DNA from: Methanomassiliicoccales archaeon
GTDB lineage: Archaea; Thermoplasmatota; Thermoplasmata; Methanomassiliicoccales; JAAEEP01
Direction of reading: 5' to 3'
Assembly: GCA_013415695.1 (NCBI GenBank)
Contig: JAAEEP010000015.1
Location: 1 to 45,875, forward strand
Length of the DNA: 45,875 nt
The position numbers were made by a program, and so were the translations under genes. Below the pieces are notes generated by a model. That model made no database searches. It was not told the DNA's origin and was given only the letters and a program-made list of their open reading frames with translations. Below are positions 33,409-41,773 of this stretch, piece after piece. Positions within the stretch are counted from its first letter, which is position 1. Each line of letters begins with the position of its first letter.

Positions 33409-33849
33409 TCAGAGTTTGACTATCCGCTCTTCGACGAGGGACTCAGCCTTGGTCATCCTGAATAGGTCCTCGTCCTTGGCCTGGAATACCTCCATGGAGA
33501 TCTCTTCCTCGTTCTCCTTGGTGGTCTCACTATCGATCTTCCGCCTCCATTGATCCTTGAGGCGAATCTCTAGAATTAACTTCTCGTCATAGAACATGCC
33601 CATGGCCAGGTTGTCATCCTTGATCTTGATGTTCCCCTTTCCCATGGTGCAGCAGGAGGTGAATTGGACACCATCAATGAGGCAGGACATAGGAGGCCTT
33701 GTCCCGGTGTACACCACAGCCCATAACTTGCCTTCGAATTTTTTCCTAGCCGTCTGTCCCATTCGATACCCAACTACAGCCCAGGGTCCGAGGTGACCGT
33801 GGAATTTCTTGAGTCTCTCCATCTCCTCTGGAAGGCTCATCAGCTCCAT
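33409..33849 (-). CDS. FmdE-family protein
   Basis: About 146 aa. The PF02663 (FmdE) pattern is visible: KKFHGHLGPWAVVGYRMGQTA, GTRPPMSCLIDGVQFTSCCTMGKGNI, then an alpha/beta tail. FmdE-type proteins are named after the molybdenum formylmethanofuran dehydrogenase operon, but many archaea have stand-alone copies of unknown role; the His and Cys residues suggest metal or cofactor binding. No formylmethanofuran dehydrogenase genes are nearby. ATG 33849 follows AGGGGG by nine bases; the longer frame upstream is unlikely. Confidence 0.85.
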   Translation of the reverse strand: MELMSLPEEMERLKKFHGHLGPWAVVGYRMGQTARKKFEGKLWAVVYTGTRPPMSCLIDGVQFTSCCTMGKGNIKIKDDNLAMGMFYDEKLILEIRLKDQWRRKIDSETTKENEEEISMEVFQAKDEDLFRMTKAESLVEERIVKL

Positions 33850-33994
33850 TATCTTGTGCCCCCTATTTATTTCCATTGTCAATATTCAACTCTTTGGAGA
33901 ACCATACCTGGGGGTGGTGAGGCGAATTTGCAATTCCTTTATATGTTGAAGCAGAAAGTTCTTTAGGCGTCCATTCCTGCCATCCTTGGTGTAT

Positions 33995-34549
33995 ATGCCT
34001 ATACCGAGCTGGTCGGAACTGAGAAGATCGAGAAAGGCTGAGGTGACCATGCTCATCATTTTCACCATCTGGCTTCTACTCATATTGGTCGCCCCCCTAT
34101 CACTTCCCAGGGGCAGCGTTCAGGACCTCTCGGGTAAAGTGGGGGGGATAGACAGCGGAGAGCAGATCGATTCGATGAACCCTCTTGCTTGGGTCATGTA
34201 CACGATAGGCGACATGTACTGCCATCAAATCCCTGAAAGGTCGTTGTTCTTGAACGACAATCAAATGCCTTTCTGCTCGAGGGATCTCGGTATATTCATA
34301 GGCCTGGTGGCAGGGATGCTTCTTGCTGTCCTTCTTGACATAAGGATATCCATATTACTGTTCCTCCTTACCTTGGTACCAATGGGGATCGATGGATCCC
34401 TTCAGTTACTTACCGATTACGAGTCCTCGAATATGCTCAGATTGATGACAGGACTAATCGCGGGGGCGGGAGTCTCTCTCATCATGTCAAGATTGGCTCG
34501 ACAAGTCCTGGACGTATATGATGAGAATTCTGAATCGGCTCGTTCGTAG
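33995..34549 (+). CDS. DUF2085 family membrane protein
   Basis: About 184 aa with four hydrophobic helices. The DUF2085 signature is present: MYTIGDMYCHQIPERSLF and MPFCSRDLGIFIGLVAG, with the conserved Cys-His and Cys-x-Arg motifs, and PMGIDGSLQLL. Function unknown. TATA-like TTTATATG (about 33938–33945) lies about 50 bases upstream of the ATG at 33995. Confidence 0.85.
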   Translation: MPIPSWSELRRSRKAEVTMLIIFTIWLLLILVAPLSLPRGSVQDLSGKVGGIDSGEQIDSMNPLAWVMYTIGDMYCHQIPERSLFLNDNQMPFCSRDLGIFIGLVAGMLLAVLLDIRISILLFLLTLVPMGIDGSLQLLTDYESSNMLRLMTGLIAGAGVSLIMSRLARQVLDVYDENSESARS

Positions 34550-34921
34550 AGATGAAAAGGAGGGAGGCAGGCAGGTACTGGAGTCCTGACGCGCTGCCAT
34601 CCCGAATTTTTAATTTCGGAGCACACTTTTTTGTGCGTACAACGGGAATGGACTTATACGCTACCCGCCTCATTACCAGATTAAGTGCTTCCACGATATA
34701 AGGGTATTGAATAGGATATCAAAGTGTGTTTCAATCCGATCTAGAGCACATTAGTTTTATGTGCTAACTCCGTCAAAGAATATTTAAGGCATCTCGATGA
34801 CTCAGGATTGCTGGCAATGAAAGTATTTATCATAAAAAAGATTATATATTCGCTCTTTCATTTGTGAGAGCGCCGAGAGTGCAAATTGCATCTTTTACTC
34901 GATTTTGGAAGGTGTGAAATT
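34550..34921 (+). promoter_or_regulatory. Long intergenic region: hairpins and proteasome beta promoter
   Basis: No gene is visible. Three T-rich hairpins lie here: CCGAA/TTCGG (34602–34619), GCACA/TGTGC around a T-rich loop (34621–34636), and AGCACAT/ATGTGCT with a T-rich loop (34745–34765). The first two could end the DUF2085 transcript. Near 34842–34849, TTATATAT is the likely TATA box for the proteasome gene, leaving a leader of about 45 bases with AGGTG seven bases before the ATG. The second and third hairpins share the stem core GCACA. Confidence 0.5.
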
Positions 34922-35578
34922 ATGGTAAGTGAACAAATTAAGAAAGGAACCACCACGATAGGTATTGTCTCAGGAGACTCGGTGGTTCTGGCCACAGAAC
35001 ACAGGGCCACCATGGGTAACGTCATTGCTCACAAGGAAGTTCGTAAAGTTTTCAAGATTGACGATAATCTCGGGCTAACCACTGCTGGATTGGTAGGTGA
35101 TGCACAGCTCCTGGCTAGATACTTGAAGGCCGAGGTGGAGCTCTACAAGCTAAAGAGGGGCTCTACCATGAGCGTAAAGGCTGCATCCACGTTGCTCTCC
35201 AATATTCTTAGAGGAGGAGGAGGCGCAGCTGGGTACTTCTATGTCGGCCTTATAATGGGAGGAGTTGACGCAACAGGTGGTCATGTATATGGCGTCGATG
35301 CAGCTGGAGGATCAATCCGTGACAATTATGTGACCGTTGGATCAGGTTCTCTTTTTGCTTACGGGGTCCTAGAGGATCATTACAAGAAGGACATTACCCT
35401 CGATGGTAGCATTGATCTCGCAATCCGCTCACTTAGTGCGGCAATGAAGCGTGATGCCGCGTCCGGTGATGGAATAACGGTCGCCGTCATCACTCCGGAG
35501 GGTTACAGGGAGCTCGACAACGACGAGCTAAAGTCCAGGATAGACAAGATGGGCTTGGACTATCCGAAGGTAGACTGA
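34922..35578 (+). CDS. psmB: 20S proteasome beta subunit
   Basis: About 218 aa. A 9-residue propeptide (MVSEQIKKG) precedes the nucleophile Thr: KKG|TTTIGIVSGDSVVLATEHRA. The catalytic set Thr1, Glu17 (Asp in most homologues) and Lys33 is complete. Later motifs: GLVGDAQLLARYLKAE, GAAGYFYVGLIMGGVD, GVDAAGGSIRDNY, GSGSLFAYGVLE and DAASGDGITVAVI. It forms the inner rings of the proteasome. Glu at 17 is as in Thermoplasma. The start is ATG 34922 behind AGGTG. Confidence 0.96.
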   Translation: MVSEQIKKGTTTIGIVSGDSVVLATEHRATMGNVIAHKEVRKVFKIDDNLGLTTAGLVGDAQLLARYLKAEVELYKLKRGSTMSVKAASTLLSNILRGGGGAAGYFYVGLIMGGVDATGGHVYGVDAAGGSIRDNYVTVGSGSLFAYGVLEDHYKKDITLDGSIDLAIRSLSAAMKRDAASGDGITVAVITPEGYRELDNDELKSRIDKMGLDYPKVD

Positions 35579-35635
35579 TCCTCTCCTTACACAAACTCCA
35601 AACATTCAATTTCAAACACCAAGTGGGAATAGTTC

Positions 35636-37546
35636 ATGAGCGCAGAGAGAATTCTAGAAGAGGCACGTGACCAGGTAAAACGGATCGTGCCCTCTGAGGT
35701 TGATATTACATCAATAGAGTTCGAGGGTCCTGTGGTAGTCATATATACCCAGGATATGGAGAAGTTCGCCTCGAACAACGATATCGTAAGGCAGCTTGCC
35801 CAAGGACTTCGAAAGAGAGTGGCGATCAGGCCAGATCCATCAATGCTGGCAGATCCTGAGACCGTTGAAAAGAAGCTTCGGGATATTATTCCCGAGGATG
35901 CTCAGATCACCGACATTTATTTCGAGCACGATAATGGAGAAGTCACTATCGAGGCCATCGCACCCGGTCTGGTCATCGGAAAACATGGTTCCGTTCTTAA
36001 TGAGATCAAGAAGGAAATAGGCTGGGCTCCAAAGGTGGTGAGGGCACCGCCCATCCCATCCAAGACCGTTTCGGAAATCAGGAAATATCTTCGTACGGTC
36101 CAGGAAGAAAGGAAGGAGTTCCTGAAGAAGGTCGGAAGGAAGCTGATGCGTCACCGGATAGATGGAGAATCCTGGATAAGGGTGACTGCCCTAGGTGGAT
36201 ATAGAGAAGTCGGAAGGAGCGCAACACTGCTCTCAACCCGTGAAAGCAAGATACTAATAGACTGTGGAGTGGACGTCTCGAGCAATGAGAACGGATCTCC
36301 TTATTTCAACGCCCCCGAAATACAGCCATTGGATTCCATAGACTGTGTTGTCATTACTCATGCTCATCTCGATCATTGCGGGCTTCTGCCTGCCCTTTAC
36401 AAGTACGGATATGATGGTCCGGTATACTGCACACCACCGACACGGGATATGATGTCACTCCTCACCCTGGATTACATCAAAGTATCCTTCGGAGAGGGCA
36501 GGAGGAGCCCCTACGAGTCTTCGCACATCAGGGATATGGTTTCCCATTGCATCCCCCTGAAGTACGGGGAGACCACGGACATTACACCGGATATCAGGCT
36601 CACTCTTCAGAATGCGGGTCATATTCTTGGATCAGCAGTTTGCCATTTCCATATCGGTGATGGGCTGTACAACATTGCCTTCACCGGGGACATGAAGTTC
36701 GAGAGAAGCTGGCTGTTCAATGCCACTGCGAACAAGTTCCCACGGCTGGAGACACTGATCACCGAATCCACCTACGGGGCGCACCACGATATGCAACCCA
36801 GTAGGGGAGAAGCCGCTAATCAGCTCAAGAGCATCCTGGAACGCACACTGAGCAAACAGGGCAAGGTGCTGATTCCAGTATTCGCGGTAGGGCGATCCCA
36901 GGAGGTCATGCTGGTGATGGAGGAACTCATGCGAACCGGTAAGGTTCCCACGGTCCCCGTGTACCTGGATGGCATGATCTGGGAAGCCACGGCAATACAT
37001 ACGGCGTATCCCGAGTATCTTAACAGCCAGCTTAGGACCCAGATATTCCAGATGGGTCAGAATCCATTCCTGTCCGAGATATTCAACCGGGTTGACAGCT
37101 CTGACATGAGAGAGAGGATATCACACGATCCTGAGCCCTGCATCGTGCTGGCGACCAGCGGAATGATGAATGGTGGACCGGTTCTGGAGTATCTCAAAAA
37201 TTGGGCTGATAATCCTAAGAACTCCCTGATTTTCGTCGGATATCAAGCCGAGGGAACTCTTGGAAGGAACATTCAGAGAGGTTACAGCGAGCTAACGCTC
37301 ACTGAGAGGGGCAACCCAGTGACCGTGAAGTTCAAGATGAACGTAGATACCTGCGATGGTTTCTCAGGTCACTCAGACAGGAGGCAGCTCATCAACTACT
37401 TTGCGTCCCTTGAACCCAGGCCCGAGAGAGTCATCATCGGTCATGGGGAGGAGAGCAAATGCTTGGACCTCGCTTCCGCACTGTATAAGAAGTTCAACGT
37501 AGAGACCAGGGCACCCATGAACCTAGAGACCATCAGGCTAAAGTGA
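35636..37546 (+). CDS. aCPSF1/FttA: KH–metallo-beta-lactamase–beta-CASP ribonuclease
   Basis: 636 aa, full length. Two N-terminal KH-type RNA-binding regions (first 150 residues, with VIGKHGSVLNEIKKEIGW) precede an MBL domain (GGYREVGRSATLLST, ITHAHLDHCGLLPAL with HxHxDH, NAGHILGSAVCHF, FTGDMKFE) and the beta-CASP domain (SGMMNGGP, SGHSDRRQL, HGEESKC). Archaeal aCPSF1 (FttA) is the general transcription termination factor. It lies 57 bases after psmB, a common archaeal pairing, with GGGA before ATG 35636. Its stop abuts the stop of the convergent taw1. Confidence 0.96.
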   Translation: MSAERILEEARDQVKRIVPSEVDITSIEFEGPVVVIYTQDMEKFASNNDIVRQLAQGLRKRVAIRPDPSMLADPETVEKKLRDIIPEDAQITDIYFEHDNGEVTIEAIAPGLVIGKHGSVLNEIKKEIGWAPKVVRAPPIPSKTVSEIRKYLRTVQEERKEFLKKVGRKLMRHRIDGESWIRVTALGGYREVGRSATLLSTRESKILIDCGVDVSSNENGSPYFNAPEIQPLDSIDCVVITHAHLDHCGLLPALYKYGYDGPVYCTPPTRDMMSLLTLDYIKVSFGEGRRSPYESSHIRDMVSHCIPLKYGETTDITPDIRLTLQNAGHILGSAVCHFHIGDGLYNIAFTGDMKFERSWLFNATANKFPRLETLITESTYGAHHDMQPSRGEAANQLKSILERTLSKQGKVLIPVFAVGRSQEVMLVMEELMRTGKVPTVPVYLDGMIWEATAIHTAYPEYLNSQLRTQIFQMGQNPFLSEIFNRVDSSDMRERISHDPEPCIVLATSGMMNGGPVLEYLKNWADNPKNSLIFVGYQAEGTLGRNIQRGYSELTLTERGNPVTVKFKMNVDTCDGFSGHSDRRQLINYFASLEPRPERVIIGHGEESKCLDLASALYKKFNVETRAPMNLETIRLK

Positions 37547-38473
37547 TCAATCTTCGATCTCTGTCCTGGTACCGCTCTTCCCGAGCAACACGACCCTGCT
37601 GTCCGCCTTTTGCTTGAGGATCTCTATTCCTAGGAGAGTCCCCAATCTCCTTGAGAATTCCACTATGTTGGCGTGGGATGGCATGTTGGTCAGGTTCAAT
37701 CGACTTCTAGAGCCCCCCACGAGCACGAACCCCTTGGGCTCCACGAAAGTGGGCTCCGCTTTCTCGTCGAGTATTGCATATTGTTCTTCCCAGCCTAAGT
37801 TCCAACCCTTGACCAGAGTATGCCTTATCACGGTTCTCGCATTAAGGGAAGGCATGATCTCCAGGGTACGGTTGAGCCTCTCCCACCCATCTGGGACAAG
37901 GGGAACGCACAGCTTCCTGTAGATGTCCTCGTTCGGCGCAGCCACCGTGACGTACAGTTGCCTCGGTAACGGGTCCAGATTCTCCAGGACCTCGGGTAGG
38001 GTTCCGTTTGTCACCAGGAATGTGGTCAGCCCTCTTCTGTGACAGACCTCCAACAGCTCCCCCAATCGAGGATAGAGCGTTGGCTCTCCTGCCAGGGAGA
38101 TTGCGACGTGCTTGGGCTCATTTGCCTCTTCGAACTTCTCCAATGGGCATCGGGCATCACCCTTGAACCCCGAGACAAGAGTTCGCTGGTGCTCGATCAG
38201 GGCATCAAGCATCTCCTCCGGATCGGTCCAATCACCACCTTCTGATTCGAAACCCTGTACCCGCCAGCAGAAAAGGCAACGCTGGTTGCACTTGGTTATC
38301 ACCGGAGTCATCTGAAGGCATCTATGGGATCTTATGCCGTAGAAGTCTTGTTTGTAGCAGCTTCTCTCGTGAAGAAGTGACTGTCTCATCCAGTGACAGA
38401 GTTTGACAGCTGCATGATCGCCGTAGACGCGGTACTGCTGTTTTTCCAATATCTTCTTGAGGCCCTCGTTCAT
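37547..38473 (-). CDS. taw1: 4-demethylwyosine synthase (TYW1 family)
   Basis: 308 aa. The radical SAM motif KCNQRCLFCW has Cys at 62, 66 and 69; three further Cys at 26, 39 and 52 match the positions that hold the second [4Fe-4S] cluster in archaeal TYW1 crystal structures. Further motifs: HVAISLAGEPTLYPRLGELL and TFLVTNGTLPEVL. It builds the tricyclic imidazopurine at G37 of tRNA-Phe. ATG lies after AGGTG, eight bases after the rfcL stop. Confidence 0.94.
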   Translation of the reverse strand: MNEGLKKILEKQQYRVYGDHAAVKLCHWMRQSLLHERSCYKQDFYGIRSHRCLQMTPVITKCNQRCLFCWRVQGFESEGGDWTDPEEMLDALIEHQRTLVSGFKGDARCPLEKFEEANEPKHVAISLAGEPTLYPRLGELLEVCHRRGLTTFLVTNGTLPEVLENLDPLPRQLYVTVAAPNEDIYRKLCVPLVPDGWERLNRTLEIMPSLNARTVIRHTLVKGWNLGWEEQYAILDEKAEPTFVEPKGFVLVGGSRSRLNLTNMPSHANIVEFSRRLGTLLGIEILKQKADSRVVLLGKSGTRTEIED

Positions 38474-38481
38474 CCTAACAC

Positions 38482-39903
38482 CTAGAACTCGAAGAGGTTT
38501 CTCTGGGACCTCACATCGCTTGGCTCGGGCCTTTGCTCCTGAGGTGGAGAAGGTTCATCTATTGGCCTGGTAATCTCGCCCCTCTCGGTGACGTCCTTGA
38601 CCTTGGCGATCTCGGCTATCAGGTGCTTCACGGTGGGAGAGTCTACCTTCTCCCCCAGCAGGAAGGCCATCTCCTCCTGCTCGAGATCGAGATCGATGGA
38701 TAATGCAATCCTGAAGTCCCGGTTCTTCTGGAATAGCCAACTCAAGTAGGGAAGGATGTCCTCCCTTGCTCGCGATTTTGAGGTGTGTGCTTTCATACCG
38801 ATCTTGTCGGAGATGCTGGATTGCACGGCACGCCTGGCCTTGGTACGGGACATCTTAATAAGGTATCCTGGAAAGCGGAACCTTGAGTAGCCTCTGTGAG
38901 GCTTGTCCCTCGATGACGCTACTCCAAAACTGAGCATGTCCGAGGCGTAGGACCAGAACCCAAAGTATTGTCTCCTGATGACCCTTCCCAGAAATAGGTC
39001 GGCGCGGCAAAGCGCCTCCATTCCTTTCACCAGTTCCTCTGGGTCTTTGTATTCGTAGGGCAGGTTCTCCTCGACCCAGAGTTTCACGCTGTCCAATGTC
39101 TCGTCCACGTCCATCATCATGCTTCGGGCCTTTAACGGATCGTTTCCCTTGAATATCTCGGTCATGAGGTCGTACATCGTCTTGGATACGAACCTGTTCT
39201 GGAGAGTCGCGGCATCCTTCTCGGAGACCTCCTTCCTGCCCATGGACAAGGACTGCAGGTCCCTGACCGCAGCCCGGAGATCTCCATTTGAATTGTCAGC
39301 GATCATATCCAGAGCTCGCTGTGAGATCTTCAGACCTTCATTCTGGACTATGCCACCGAGAACCTTCCCGATGGTGTTGGCCTTGACTTTGGAGAACCGT
39401 ATCTGTTTGGTCTGGGAAGCGATGGCCGAACTCCTCCGCTTCAGCTCGTAGAAATCGTTAACGATCAGAATCACAGGCTGCTTGGTCTTCTGGATCAGGT
39501 CCGAGATTGCTGGTATTCCCCCCCGGTCCTCCCTGCCGAAGATGTTATCCGCCTCGTCCAATATGATGAGCTTTCTATATCCATGATGGCTAGAAAGGAA
39601 CTCCCCATCGTCAGTGAATGTATCTGCCAAAGCACCTCTGAGGGCAATCCTCTTGATGGCATCTGCGTTTCTCTGATCCGAGGCGTTCATTTCCACCACG
39701 CCCCAGCCAAACTCATTCGCAAGGGCAAGTGCGGCGCTGGTCTTGCCCACTCCCGGAGGGCCCATGAGGACAACGGCCTTCTTATCGGGCTTTCCCTCCT
39801 CCCATCGCCTGGCCCAGTCTCTGAGATCCTTCACGGCTTTGGGATTGCCATGTACCTCATCAAGAGTGTCAGGTCGATATAGCTCGGTCCAGTCGCTCGC
39901 CAT
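38482..39903 (-). CDS. rfcL: Replication factor C large subunit
   Basis: 473 aa. AAA+ clamp loader: WTELYRPDTLDEVHGN (RFC box), VVLMGPPGVGKTSAAL (Walker A, about residue 47), KLIILDEADNIFG (Walker B), and the RFC lid domain. The C-terminus ends QRNLFEF, a PCNA-interacting (PIP) motif, after a Pro/Glu-rich stretch. It loads PCNA with RfcS, which is not in the window. An AT-rich box upstream (about 39921–39935) is a likely promoter. taw1 follows in the same direction. Confidence 0.96.
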   Translation of the reverse strand: MASDWTELYRPDTLDEVHGNPKAVKDLRDWARRWEEGKPDKKAVVLMGPPGVGKTSAALALANEFGWGVVEMNASDQRNADAIKRIALRGALADTFTDDGEFLSSHHGYRKLIILDEADNIFGREDRGGIPAISDLIQKTKQPVILIVNDFYELKRRSSAIASQTKQIRFSKVKANTIGKVLGGIVQNEGLKISQRALDMIADNSNGDLRAAVRDLQSLSMGRKEVSEKDAATLQNRFVSKTMYDLMTEIFKGNDPLKARSMMMDVDETLDSVKLWVEENLPYEYKDPEELVKGMEALCRADLFLGRVIRRQYFGFWSYASDMLSFGVASSRDKPHRGYSRFRFPGYLIKMSRTKARRAVQSSISDKIGMKAHTSKSRAREDILPYLSWLFQKNRDFRIALSIDLDLEQEEMAFLLGEKVDSPTVKHLIAEIAKVKDVTERGEITRPIDEPSPPQEQRPEPSDVRSQRNLFEF

Positions 39904-40003
39904 CAGCAGTCTCTATCCATTTATGAAATAAATAAGTGACCCTTACCCCCCTGAAAATCGGTTCTTCACATCACATAAATATTATCTTAGACCATCATCA
40001 AAC

Positions 40004-40531
40004 ATGGATGAGAGGAGGATAGAGTGCGGGGGGCGTAGTTTCCTGATTTCCGGTGTTGAAAAGGAGGACTGGGAGTGGATCAAGGACGGGATAGCGGAGA
40101 GCATGATCAAATCCATTCCAGAGAGCTACCAAGCGGATCCAGTCATAGTCAGGGAGAGGGCGATATTGGAGGCCGGTAAGCTTTGGGATAACCCCTCCAT
40201 CAGGAACGAGCTGCTGATCGCGAAGACCGAGGGAGAAGAAAGGGCCGGTGCCCTATGGATGGTGGCCCTACCCTTCCAATACACCGGGGAGATGAGAGGC
40301 TGGGTTCTTCAGATATTTGTCTCTGAACAATTTAGAGGCATTGGATTGGGAAAGGCCTTGATGAAGATAGCAGAGGAATGGACCCTTGAGGAGGGGCTTC
40401 ATAGGATCGGCTTGAATGTTGGTACGGGAAATAAAGAAGCGATCGCGCTCTACAGGTCATCGGGTTTCCTGATCGAGGGGTACAATATGGGGAAGGCACT
40501 TCGGTCAAGAGCTGAATCCAACGAGAAATGA
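40004..40531 (+). CDS. GNAT-family N-acetyltransferase
   Basis: 175 aa. Acetyl-CoA site: LQIFVSEQFRGIGLGKALM (motif A, R-x-x-G-x-G/A pattern) near residue 110, then LNVGTGNKEAIALYRSSGF (motif B). The first 60 residues are helical and differ from RimI-type enzymes, so the substrate is not predictable. A TATA-like CATAAATATT (39973–39982) gives a leaderless transcript. Confidence 0.88.
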   Translation: MDERRIECGGRSFLISGVEKEDWEWIKDGIAESMIKSIPESYQADPVIVRERAILEAGKLWDNPSIRNELLIAKTEGEERAGALWMVALPFQYTGEMRGWVLQIFVSEQFRGIGLGKALMKIAEEWTLEEGLHRIGLNVGTGNKEAIALYRSSGFLIEGYNMGKALRSRAESNEK

Positions 40532-40721
40532 TTTCGATATGGGGTGAAGGTCAGTTCTCATCTATGCCTGAAAATCTTATTCGACCTTAGACGGTTCATG
40601 ACTCAAACTTGGTTCCCGCAAAGGATTCTTTTCATACTCACCTTTTCAAGGTGTGCGGGCTTGTTGTTTGGGCAACATATTTGAAATGGTTATTCTCTAA
40701 CAAATTGCTAGGAGGAAAAAA

Positions 40722-41669
40722 ATGAGGAGTTCTCAACAAGGCTTGACCACCCTGGCTTTGGTGGTTGTGGTGGCCGTAGTCATCGTTGTGGTTTCCGCCA
40801 TGGTGTTGATCTTGGTGATTCCTCTCAAGCCCGTTGACGTTCACGAGTACCGGGAAGTACCCTCACAATCTGGTGCGGAGAATATCGATTTGAATCTCGT
40901 GGGAAACATAGGGGCGATTGAAGTGACCTTTGATGATCTGGAGGACAAGTTCCTAACCCTTGATGTCTGGGTGAACGGAGCTATTAATATTTTCGACGAT
41001 CCAGGAGATTATAATCTTTCCTTCGAGTACGTTTTCTCGGGGGACACCTTGGACGTCGATGTCAACCTTGAACCAACCGATTTATTCAAGGGGATCAAGT
41101 TCCTGGTCATAAAGGCTGAAGTGGTAATAAGCGACGAGCTCAATGCCGATCTGGACGTCATGACAAACACTGGCAGCGTGAATTTGACCACGAACCCGCA
41201 CATCAATATCACAAGAATGCAACTCAACACCAATACTGGCTCCGTGGAAGCATATCTCGACACTGGCACGACACTTTGGAATGACATTGAAATGTCTACG
41301 AACACCGGTTCCGTCTATCTGCAATGGGAAGACCTCGTTCTTACCCAGGATATTACTGTAACGCTCGTGACAAGTACTGGAAGTACTGATTTCAGAGGAC
41401 GGCAGACCGTGGCTTTGGGATATGATCTGGAAGTTTCGAGCACCACTCAGACAGGAAGCGTCTCTGCAGATATCGATATCAGTGGGGACATATCCGCTGA
41501 GATAGACTGGAGCCTGGGAACGGGAGATACGGAGATCCATCGAGAGATCGGATTTTTGAAAGACGGTAATCACATGGAATCCAACAACTTCCCAGCTGAG
41601 GATAACATTTCAATCTCCCTGCATACCTCCACCGGTAACGTTGACATCTGGGCAGAGTGGAATGATTGA
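40722..41669 (+). CDS. Membrane-anchored DUF4097-like repeat protein
   Basis: 315 aa. One N-terminal TM (LALVVVVAVVIVVVSAMVLI) precedes an extracellular domain of repeated beta strands. The motif [T/S]NTGSV or close variants recurs about every 25 residues from residue 145 on (NTGSVNL, NTGSVEA, NTGSVYL, STGSTDF, QTGSVSAD, TGDTEI, STGNVDI), which fits a beta-helix/DUF4097-type fold. It is probably a surface protein; function unknown. AGGAGG precedes the ATG and a strong hairpin terminator follows the stop. Confidence 0.8.
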   Translation: MRSSQQGLTTLALVVVVAVVIVVVSAMVLILVIPLKPVDVHEYREVPSQSGAENIDLNLVGNIGAIEVTFDDLEDKFLTLDVWVNGAINIFDDPGDYNLSFEYVFSGDTLDVDVNLEPTDLFKGIKFLVIKAEVVISDELNADLDVMTNTGSVNLTTNPHINITRMQLNTNTGSVEAYLDTGTTLWNDIEMSTNTGSVYLQWEDLVLTQDITVTLVTSTGSTDFRGRQTVALGYDLEVSSTTQTGSVSADIDISGDISAEIDWSLGTGDTEIHREIGFLKDGNHMESNNFPAEDNISISLHTSTGNVDIWAEWND

Positions 41670-41700
41670 AGCCTTCCTGAGGCTTCCAAACACCTTTTTC
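41668..41700 (+). terminator. Hairpin terminator after the DUF4097-like gene
   Basis: GAAGCCT (41668–41674) and AGGCTTC (41680–41686) form a 7-bp stem with a TCCTG loop, overlapping the TGA stop codon by two bases, and are followed by a T-run at 41694–41698. Confidence 0.75.
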
Positions 41701-41773
41701 TTCCTTGCATTACCCTTCTTCTCAAACATACATGTGCTGGATTGACCTTCTGATTAGCTCCCTTGAGGAGATA

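Noticed and set aside
33409-33849. Evidence for methanogenesis from the FmdE-like gene
   Set aside because: FmdE-type proteins occur in many non-methanogens and no other methanogenesis gene is in the window.
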